From contig JBBMOA010000018.1 of NCBI GenBank assembly GCA_037954235.1, positions 10,988,001 to 11,052,000 on the forward strand: DNA of 64,000 bases, written 5' to 3'. The position numbers were made by a program, and so were the translations under genes. Below the pieces are notes generated by a model that saw nothing but the letters and a program-made list of their open reading frames with translations, had not been told where the DNA came from and did no database searches. Source of the DNA: Aulostomus chinensis (Eukaryota > Chordata > Actinopteri > Syngnathiformes > Aulostomidae). Shown here piece by piece: positions 36,125-47,300 of the stretch. The stretch's first letter is position 1; the number at the start of each line of letters is the position of its first letter.

Positions 36125-38496
36125 CCTCCCCTTTGTACATTGTTTACATTTTTTTCTTTTGCAAAATATATGCAAATCAGTCAGTAGCAGAGTGGCTGGC
36201 AACCCAAGGTGCTAGTGGAGATTCAACTAAAGCTTTGTGATTTTGAAAAAAGAAAAAGATGATGAGCTGGTTTAGCTGCTGTGGTTTTAGCAGTTTCAGT
36301 GAACCTCGCCCTGTGGAGGAAAAATGGAAGTTCTTGTTGACTCCAGGCTGCATTGTCTCGATGTGCCAGTTAGGCGCAGTAGTGGTTCTTCCACCCCACA
36401 GGCAGATTCCTTCTCTCACATATAAACAATTTATCATGTAGCATTTACACCTGGATGAATGGCTGTGATCCAGTCGGACTCACATGCTCCTTGCAGTAAT
36501 GTTCGCTTTTTTCTTCCTGCTCTTCCACTTTAAACATGGACGGGATTTACTTTGATGCCTGTATGTAGAATTCTGCAAACGAACACGTATTTTCGAAATA
36601 ATCTGTTAGTTACTTTCTGGATTAATCAGTTCCATTTTTTAGCAGGTAAGACTACTTCTCCAACAAGAAAATGGACTGAATTGATTTATTGCGGCAACCT
36701 TAGCTTCATATGCAATCAATAACTAATTTTTAGTGATCATTGTTCCCGAAGCTCTTCTGTTTATTGCAGGTTATGTGGAATGATTTGATCTGAGCCCTTT
36801 CTGCTCACTCACTGCACTGCTACTCTTGATGTGAATATCTGCTACATGCTAAAAGCAAAATGGAATGTAGTGAAAGAAACAATCTGGTCTGAGCTGATTC
36901 TTAGTGTTGCTGCGCATCGTAAGAAAGCTTCCTGCGCCTGCTGGGGGTGGGAAGACTATCAAAGCTTAGTGTTATGTAAGGAGAGATTCCAGGAAGCTGA
37001 GTGTTGGGATGGAAAGCAACATCTTTCTCTACACCGAGTGTGTCTGTGTCTTTATCTGTGTCTTCACCGTGTCCGTCTCTATCTATATCCCCGATGTGGG
37101 CTGTGGGAGCATCCGGTTCAGCTGTGCACCATCCATTTGGATAACCAGAGCACCTGGAAAGATTTTACACTCATGCAACTTGCTTGCAGCCTCTGAACAG
37201 ACGGAGTGTGAGTGGAAGCTTTTAAACATGGTTTTAGTTTGTGCATCTTCTTCTGGTGCTGGTACAACAGTCACACGTAGTGCAGTGGAGTCCATAATCT
37301 AAAATAATCTTCTAAAGTCTTGTTCTGAATCTTGCGGTTCAAGTGTTGCCAGGGAGAGCCGGCTGATGGATTCATGGACTGTGCCTGACTGTAGGCTGTA
37401 GACAGACAAGTTAGTTTCCTTTCTCAGACACACCCTGTCCTGCCCCGCCCTTCACGCAGTGCCAGTTGGGAGTCTGAGTGACATCACCATTGAATACTGG
37501 ATCATTGTTCTCTGATGCAACGAACTGATAAAAGTTGTACATGTACTCTCGCATGTACATAACATGCCAGCATGACCTACACTGCTGCTATGAGGGCCTG
37601 TGACCTAAGCACACCAAAGGATTAGATGTGATTTTGTTCTTGTAAAATACATCAGCTTGAGAAACGTGTGTGTGTTGGCTGCTAGAGTTTCATATTATCA
37701 TTGTGATCACGATCTTTCAGGTATTTCTCTAAGTTTTGTTGTGTTAAAACTTTCACAATTCGCAACTTTTGCAATTTCTTTTTTATAGGCTCCTCCTTCT
37801 CTAATCATTGGAATAATACATATGAGTCCAATGATCTGCTGATTATTTGTGGGGACTGAGATATTAGTCTACATTCCTATTATTTGTTTTTGATTATTTC
37901 CCTTCACATTTCAAACACAGTACATTCAAAGCTAGTTAAAACTGGTTAAACCCAAACTCTAGCTAGTTTTCTATGATTTGAAATTCACATTTATATTCAT
38001 ATGAAGGTGCTGGCACTTCTCACTGATCTGAGCAGGTTAACCAGGTCTTTTGGCTGCGGCTATGTCTCCTTCTCCGAGTGCATGCATGACATTTGGATCT
38101 TTTCTTCGTTTTCTGTCCAGCGGTAAAACTCACACAGCAGCTCGTTGCTTGAGAAACCACCAGAGAGCATTGACCCTCATTTTTGACTTTGCTGTTCTGA
38201 CCGGGAGCACAGGTTCCAATGAGGTGTTTCTCAGTGGGATAGAACATCTCGGGTCTTTAGTTGGTTTCAGTTGGTTTCAGCTGTTTCCACACTGCTGATT
38301 TGTCCCTGAGAAGAGAGCAAATATCCTTGCATCTTTATCCTGCTGCTGTGTAGCATTTGAGCAGAAATGCTGTCAGTTGTGCCAGGGGAATTTAAAAGTA
38401 ATGCCATTCCTGTTCATACCAGACAAACTACATGAGTTAGTGAGCTTGGTGATGTCACCATGTAAATCATTTTTGCTTGTCTCACACACAGACACA

Positions 38497-38559
<63 letters not shown>

Positions 38560-41500
38560 ACAGATTGGTTAATGTTTACTCTTCCTGGTCCTAGAGGCAG
38601 AAGGCTAGTCTTGGTGAAACTGTGATACAATTAGGCCCAGAAATATTTGGACAGTGACACAAGTTTTATTATTTTTGCTGTTCACGAAAACATATTCAGG
38701 ATACAGTTGTATAATCAATAGGGACTTAAAGTGCAGACTCTCAGCTGTAATTTGAGAGTATTCACATCCAAATTGGAGCAAGGGTTTAGGAATTACAGCT
38801 CTTTAATATGTAGCCACCTCTTTTTCAAGGGTTGTAATTGGACAATTGACTCAGAAGCCTGCAAAAAAAAAATAAATAAATAAAGCTGCATGGGCTCTTC
38901 CCTCATTAACATGTCATCAGTTAAGCAGTTAAAAGGTCTGGAGTTGATTCCGTGTGTGGCGTTTGCATTTGGAAGCTGTTGCTGTGAACACACAACATGC
39001 GGTCAAAGGAGCTCTCAGTGGAGGTGAAACAGACCATCCTGAGGCTGAAAAAAAGAAGCACCCCATCAGAGAGAGAGCAGAAATGTTAGGAGTGGCCAAA
39101 TCAACAGTTTGGTACATTCTGAGAAAAAGAGTGCACTGGTGAGCTTGGGAATTCAAAAAGGCCTGGACGTCCATGGAAGACTTCGGTGGTGGATGATCGC
39201 AGAATCCTTTCCATTGTGAAGAAAAACCCCTTCACAACATCCACTCAAGTGAAGAACACTCTCCAGGAAGTAGGTGCGTCAGTATCTTCGTCTACCATGA
39301 AGAGAAGACTTCATGAGAGTAAATACAAAGGAAAGGATTCACCACAAGGTGCAAACCATTAATCAGCCTCAAAAGTAGAAAGGCCAGAATTGACTTTGCC
39401 AAAAAACACCTGGAGAAGCCAGCCCAGTTCTGGAACTGCATTCTTTGGACAGAAGAGACTAAGATCAACCTGTACCAGAATGATGGAAAGAAGAAAGTTT
39501 GGAGAAGAATTGGAACAGCTCATGAGCCAAAGCACACCACATCTTCTGTAAAATATGGTGGAGGCAGTGTGATGGCATGGGCATGCATAGCTTCCAATGG
39601 TGCTGAGTCACTTGTGTTAATTGATGATGTGACAAAACGCAGAAGCATCTGGCTGAATTCTGAAGTGTATAGGGATAGACTTTCTGCTCAGCTTCAGCCA
39701 AATGCAGCAAAGTTGATTGGACGGTGCTTCACAGTACAGATGGACAATGATCCAAAACATACTGCAAAAGCAACGCAGGAGTTTTTTAAAGCAAAGAAGT
39801 GGAATATTCAGCAATGGCCGAGTCAATCACAGATCTCAACACTATTGAGCATACATTTAACTTGCTCAAGACAAAACTTAAGGCAGAACGACCCATAAAC
39901 TAGCAAGGACTGCAGACAGCTGCAGTAAAGGCCTGGCAAAGCAACACCAAGGAGGAAACCCAGCGTATGGTGATGTCCATGGGTTCCAGACTTCAGGCAG
40001 TCATTGTCTGCAAAGGATTCTCAACTTAATATTCAAAAGTAACATTTTACTAAGGGTCACGTTTCTTTGTCCAATTACTTTTGAGCCCCTGAAATGAGGA
40101 GCATTCGTATAAAAATAGCTACAATTCCTACACGTTTAATCATATATTTTTGTTCAACACCGTGAATTGAACCTTAAAGTCTGCACTTCAATTCCGTTGT
40201 AGTTGTTATATTTCAAATCCAATGTTGTGGCATGCAGAGCCCAAATCATGAAGATTGTGCCACTGTCCAAATATTTCTGGGCCTAACTGTATGTAGCTAT
40301 AATAAGTGTGCAGGTATACAAACGCTCTAGTTCTTGTTCATCATTGGAAGTGAGCTCTGAGTTAGACGGACGGAATATAGAGACAAGGGTCGTGCCCTGA
40401 TCTTGTGTTCACAGGAGAGCCAGTTGGAGCAGCAAGCAGGGTGCAGACCAAGCTCGAAAGCACATAATTGGCTCTCAGCAGGAGTGTGTAATCCTCAAGG
40501 TTTAGAGCCGGGCGGGCGAGGCCCGTAGAGCGCTAGTACACAGTAGATTCTGCTCTGTTTGTCATGAGTTAAAGTCTGTTTTTGTTTTGTTTTTTTTACG
40601 GGGAACGTCCCTGTAGTCTGTCCCTCTGAAACAGGTAAAATAAGTCATTCTGTTTGCCCTTGTTTATCCTCATGCTGGGAAGGTACAGCTTGGTCAGGAC
40701 ATTTTAGCTCAGATCATAGAGTTCAAATAAAAGCCACTGTTTTTTTGTGTGCCTTGGAACAGTAATATAATGATTTTGATGGATAGGGATTGGTGTAGAT
40801 AACCCAGTTGATGTTTTAACACTTGTCCTCAACTGTATTGGTTGCATGCAGTTTGTGTATTTTGCCTCGCTTCCTGTTTTTGTCGTGAGGCTTTTATTTT
40901 GAAGGCAACTTTGTCTTATTGACACTGCCTTCCTGTTTAAGAGATTGTAACTTCACAAACAACTCAAATAAACCATGTCATGTGTTTAGCTCCCCCCTGA
41001 GGTGCCACCAGGTTTGATACAGTTGTGAAACTATGATACTAAAATGTAGCATAATAAAGTAGTTTGCTTCTGCAGCTCTGTTAAAGTATTTTGTGTTGAT
41101 AATTTAGCATGAAGTTAGCTGAAGTTTCCCCCGAAAAATGCGAACAGTCTCTAGTTAAACCAAGTGATGGTACTTTGTTCTGTGCTTGTCTACCAACTCT
41201 TACAGTGGATCTTTGGCTTCATGAATCCAAACTTTTTAGTTCCATGCACCAGGAAAGAAGGATGATAAATAGATTTTGTAATGGTAACGGGGTATTTCAC
41301 AACTGCTGCCCTGTTGCCTATTTGGCAGAATGTTGTCCTTGGCTCTGCATGTCCTCAGTACCCTGCCAGGTGGGTGTGGCCGCGTGAGTCACAGCTGCCC
41401 AATGCACTGCGATGTTAAAATTGACAACATTCATGGTGTGTTTTCACTCACTGCTGGCTTTTATTGTACGACAGCAAGAGGAGTAAATTTTATTCATATC

Positions 41501-42687
41501 CTACTTGCATTCTTTGTGTTGTTTATTTGGCTTTTTTTCCCCTCTGTGATTTGGCTAAAAAAGCCATACTGTGCCTATTCTGTTGTCTTGTTGTCCCTCT
41601 CCCTTGTGAGTGACTCACTTCCTGTCAGGCTCAGTGCCAGCTGCAGTCAACAACAGCATGACAGTTTTGTGTTCCCTCTGAATGGACTGTTTGTTTTTGT
41701 ATGATTTTTTTATTTTTTAAATTTTTTTCTGGGAAAATGGCTGAGAAGGCGACATGTTGAAGATGATGCACAAATCAGTAGAAATGCCTATTTCCTGATT
41801 TTAGGAAGTTTGAAGGTCTTTTGTATCATTTTCGCATGTATTTCTCTCTAACTCGGCCTCCTCTTCTTCTGTTCCACTCTTCACTTGCTCCTCCCTTCTG
41901 TCCCTCTCAGCTCCAGCTACTCTACAGCAGCATTAGAGTTTGAGAAAGAACACCACATTGCTCCTGTGTACGAGTCACCCAGGATGTCACGGCGGAGCCT
42001 GCGCCTGCAGGCCAGGAACGGTCACTATGACGATGAGAATCTAGATGATTACACCCAGAACCACAGCAACAGCGGCTACTCCAGCACTTGGACAGAGACA
42101 CGGTGAGACGAATAATGGAAGCACATGTTGGCTTAACGTAGTGTAAATGTCTGCTTGTCATCTGTTCATGGATGTCTGAGCATGGTGCTATGTATCTTTT
42201 AGGTCAACGTGCCTCTGTCAGCTCCACACACGCAAAAGTAACACTTCTTTATGTTTCCTGCCTCTGTTCTCACAGGACACTGCGGAGCAGGAAGCAGCAG
42301 TCCAGTTCCAAATCCACGTCTTTATCCCTGAGCCAAATTGCCACACCGAGGAAAAACCTCTCCTTCTCTGCTGTTAGCACCCCAATTACCAGCAGCAGCA
42401 TTCAGGAGAGCAGCGCTACGTCTGCTGCATCTCTGCTCACCGCCTGCTCAGACGAATCCCGCCTGAGACAGCGCACCATCATCACCACAACCACCACCTC
42501 CACTTCCGGTGATGGACTCTGGGGTCAGTTGTTAGAAGATTGCTTTCCAGCACTAATTGCAAAACATGTTTTTGCAAAGTTTTAAAGATGCATGAGCATT
42601 TTGAAATGTCATACTTGATATTTCCAACAGTGGATATTCACTCATTAGCAACTTTAATCTACATATATGATTAATATTGTAAACATT

Positions 42688-42719
<32 letters not shown>

Positions 42720-44330
42720 ACTCACTCACTCACTCACTCTCAGGGCGGACTTCCTGCACTGAACACAGTTCATCAAGCGTCAACGGTGACGCCAGCGCCT
42801 CGAAGTCCCACACCACCCTTGTCAACGGTTATATATGTAAAGACTGCTCTTCATCAATGTCACACTCTCAGGCTGCAGAAGCTTCCAGTGATGCGCTCTC
42901 ATGCTCATCATCACCTTTCACAAGCATTTACACCAGAGACAGGAGTCGGAGGAACAAGACAGGTGAGACAGAAATATAGTATATTTAACTTTTGAAATGC
43001 CTGGAAGTATAAAGTGTCCCCGACGAATCCTTTTTTTTATTATTATGAGAGTATAATAAGTAGTGGTGTGTTTCTCCAGGTGTCCTGATGTCAATGTCTA
43101 ATACGTGTGTGCGCCTCAGCAAGCGAGCCCTGGCCCCCATAGTGTCCTTTGTCACCTTGCTATACAGCAGTGTGCTCTGGCTGGGCTCAAGGGTCAGGAA
43201 CCCACAAGGAAAAGGTACATAAAAAGAGATATATACATGTACTCTTCACTCATCACCCATCCGTCTTCTTATCCTCTGTCTTGGGGGGGGTTCGCAGTTA
43301 TTCCAGAGTCTCTCAGCTCAGAGTCTCAAAGGTCTTGAAGACCACGAAAGATTTCATATTTTAGACTCATTTATTTCTGCCTCAGCAATCTTTTCTTCAT
43401 CACTGTTCAGGTTTCTGGCTGAGCCATGCTTTTCCTCCTCTCAGGTCCTTTTCCTCTTCAGGCTGTTGTTGAGGGGATGCATCTATTTCTTGTCATTGTC
43501 TTTGTGTCCTCTTTAATTTTGTGGTTAAGTGTGTGTGTGTTGTAAGGAACAAGTCGTATGTGTTTTGACCACTTGTATGGGGGCGGGTGTGTCACCAGGT
43601 TTCCTCACGTCAATTTCGGATTCCATGAGACAAACGGTGTCCTCCTGTTTGTCCCAACTGTGGCTGTTAAAGCAACGCACCCTTCACAGGATGATGGGCA
43701 GCAGGGCTAATGGCTATGAAGAACAAGGTACCCCCTCCCTCTTTTTTGATACACAAGGGCAAAGGCCAAGGGTCCCAGCTCTGACCTCAGTGACCTCTTC
43801 TGCTGCTCCTCAGTGAAGAAACTTTTCTTACCAACTTTGTCTCCTTCCTACGCTCTTTAAATCTTGTTTTAGGACAAATGCGTTCAACTGTCTGATATCT
43901 GAAGAACTCCCTCTGCATCTCTCTCTCTTTCTATTTCATCAAGCTTTCCCAGTGTTGCTCCCTGAAAAGATACTCTCTCCTTAATTAACATCTTAATTTT
44001 CCAGTTCCTCAACTCAGGTATGCAGTCGGTACACTCAGTTTGCTGCAGCCTCTTTGCATGCAGCAGAGTGTTTGCTCTCTTGCTCTTGACAGCTGCATAT
44101 GGATTCAATCGTCACTGATTCCGATTTTAAAGGCTTTTCATTTTCTTTATAACAGCAGAGCTCCTCTGTCATCACATTGTCATGAAGACAGTTTCACTTT
44201 CACGCAGCAAATAAAATGTGTTTTTCGGTATGTTGCAGCTCACTCAAGTTTCTGTGGAAGCATGAATGTGAAGCATCTGATGACTGAAGACACGTCGCAT
44301 CTTCATCTCAATGGTTCCCTGTGTAAGCGT

Positions 44331-44374
<44 letters not shown>

Positions 44375-47300
44375 TCAGTCTTTCTATAGCAGCATGTTTT
44401 CTGCTGGTGGCCATGATTGACAGAGTTAATCATATGCGTGACCTGTGCTGGGTCCAGCAGCAGAGGTTATGTGAACTGGTTGGTCAGCAGCCTGTTGAGC
44501 TCTGCTAACAGCAGATGCTTCTTTCAATCACGTCTTTCTCACGTCAACGGGACAGGTTTAACGCCGTGGCTCCACATTATAGGTGATCTCTACACAAAAA
44601 ATAGATCGACAAGCTGCTGGTTTTAGGTTGTTTTGTTTTTGTTTTGTTATGTTCATACAAAAACAAAAAATTCTTTTTACAGTGATGACCAGAATCACAT
44701 TTATAATTAGAAAATGACCATAAAAGCATTTTTCTCACAGCTGTTGATGTCTGCAAAGTCACACATTTAGCTTCCATGTTGTGTCATCACACATACACAC
44801 ACATGTGAATCATGCATGCCTTTGTATTTTGCTTTTGATAGTAACAGTTTAGTTTTGCGGGTTTATTTTGTTCTATTTTAAATTTCCTTTTTTGCCGCAT
44901 TATTTGGTTTATTTCTTTTTTTTTTAATGTTTACATCTTAATGTGTCCATTCATGCATCCGTTGCGTTTGTATTTCTGTTTGCCTGCCATTATGTTGGTT
45001 TAGGTGATGACTGTAAAGGGAAGCAGTACTCCATGACACACACCGTCCTCCCCACACAGTCGTCCAGGCCTCGGCGCCTGGTGGGGGCGCTATGGAGCCT
45101 CCTAGCTTACACAGGTTGACCTGCACTTCTCTAACATTGAGATGACGTTTAGCTCTTCAGCAGTTTGTCGGTAGTTTGTTCATTTGTGCTATTCTTTGGT
45201 CTTCCAGGTTACTGCATCCTCCAGCCGGGCTACTGTGTGGCTAGAGCAGGTAAAGCGGTGGGATCAGGAGTTGTGACGGTGGCTCAGAAGATGCTGTCAG
45301 TGCTCTGGATTATTCTGGGAGCTCCAGGTATGGGAAACCTGTTCCCCTCATCTCGGGAAAAAAAATATTCTCATCTGCTTTTTTCCAAGGCATCATGTTC
45401 TGATCACGTTCCTCCTCTCCATCTGTGTGAATAATCCATCTCTAGTCAAGGCAGGCCAGGGTCTTCTGTGGTTACTCGCCAAAGGATGGTACCAGCTGGT
45501 GTCTCTCATGTCTATCCTCAACGTCTTCTTTCTGACACGGTGAGAGCCCCATTTAATGAAAGAATCATGGTTTGATAGTTGGAAGTTATTTTACATTCAT
45601 TTAAGTTTTGTTTTTCTTCTTCTTCACAAGGAGCTGCACGCACTCCTGTCAGTCGTGTTTATACACCTAACCTGCGTGTGACTCTGTTTCAGATGCCTTC
45701 CCAACCTCTGGAAGCTCCTGCTGCTTCTTCTACCCTTTTTGCTCTTCTTCGGTGAGTTGGTAAAGTGTGGAGTTCCTCTCACGTTCGTTGTCACTGGTGC
45801 AACCCATTTAGTGGTCATAGAAAGAGACGTGAAGCAGTAGATTTCCAAAAACCGGCACACCTCCCCAGGGCATCCTCTGAAAATCAAGTGCAACATTCAG
45901 GTCAGCCTTTCTGGGCTTCTAATGAACAGCCCTGTTTTCACTCACTAACAGCAGCAGAGCATGCTTCTCTTTTTAGTGGTGCGCCCCTCACCCACAGAGG
46001 CTGATTAGACCCATGATGTGATATGATGCATCGACTCAGCCCTGTCACAGTGTGCTGTTATATGATGTGAATATTGTTTTTATAGCTTTACAGCTGATGG
46101 AAATGATTAGTTTTGTGTAGTTGGATTAATTCCGATTCATTAAATTCATTAGTGGTGGCACGGTGGTGCAGTGGTCAGCACTGTCACCTCACAGCAAGAA
46201 GGTTCCGGGTTCGACCCAGGCTCGAGCACCGGATCTTTCTGTGTGGAGTCTGCATGTTCTCACTGTGCCTGCGTGGGTTCTCTCTGGTACTCCAGCTTCC
46301 TCCCACAGTCCAAAGACATCAAGAGGGGACGAGGCTGATTGATACTCTAAATTGACCGTAGGTGTGACTGTGAGTGTGAATGGTTGTCTGTCTCTATGTG
46401 TTGGCCCTGTGATGGACTGGTGACCTGTCCAGGGTGAACCCCACCCCTCGCCTTCATTAGCAATGTTTGACCTACGAGCTGACGTGTGCGGCTGAAACTC
46501 AGTGGTCTGTTCTCTACCTGCAGCTCTTTGGTTGTGGGGTCCGTCCACTGCTGCCCTGCTTGCCTACCTCCCCACCATTAACCTGACAGAGTGGCGGGCT
46601 GCGTCTGCCTTCACCTACTTGTCTACTTTGCTGCCAGCCTCTGCTCCAATTCCTGCCTCTGTCCCCATCCCCGCAACTGAGACCCCCCTGGATCCGACCG
46701 TAGCCATCCACACACACACCCAGGCACCGGTGAGATACTGCAGTAACGCAGCGAGTAGCACTAGAGTGATCAAAATGCCCTTTGAACAGCTAGCTGCAGC
46801 TCATTCCCAGGAGTCATTTCCACCCCTCTGTTCCTCTCCTCAGCCCATCCTTCCCTCAGCGGGGGTCTCCAGTGTAGATTTGGAACGCCTTGAACGTTTA
46901 GAGCGCCAGTTATCCTTGCTGTGGGAACAACTTCACCAGAGTGACCAGAAGCAGGAGCAGCATCACACTGACATAATGGTTCTCTACAACACCCTGAAGG
47001 AGAAGCTCCACACGGAGACAGACAGGGAGAGCTTGGGTCTATGGGTGTCCTCACTGCTGGAGCAGAGGCTGAGCCTGCTGCAGGGACAGCTGGAGCAGGA
47101 GAAGACAAGCATGGTGCAGGTAGAGTGATGATGCTGCCCTCACTGTTCAAATGGGATGTTTTACCTCTATATTTAACACAAATTATTTTTCCTCTTTCCA
47201 GAGTGCAGAGCAAGTAAAACTGCACCAAGAGACTCAGACGGCACGACTGGCTGATTTGGAGTTGATGCTCAACACTTTGGCTGCCAAGACTGAGGTACTG

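Larger units (their letters stand above)
29448..38627 (+). other. sun1 coding intron 1, 5' part
   Basis: No exon of sun1 or another gene recognised. Contains (GT)n at 31857-31888 with a G run, a diverged hAT-type segment at 33722-33845, an 'acatttatatagcac' repeat fragment at 35048-35062, (GT)33 at 35491-35557, (TC)n at 36091-36124 and (CA)35 at 38487-38556. Open frames here (34104-34382, 36831-37196 and others) show no recognisable family. Confidence 0.5.

Noticed and set aside
39569..39898. Intact transposase gene
   Set aside because: Only the C-terminal part of a Tc1-like transposase in one frame; the whole gene has several frameshifts, so it was listed as a pseudogene.
46113..46355. 80-codon frame shared with 17129-17351 and 20914-21282
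   Set aside because: Repeated because all three are copies of the same SINE, not a gene family.
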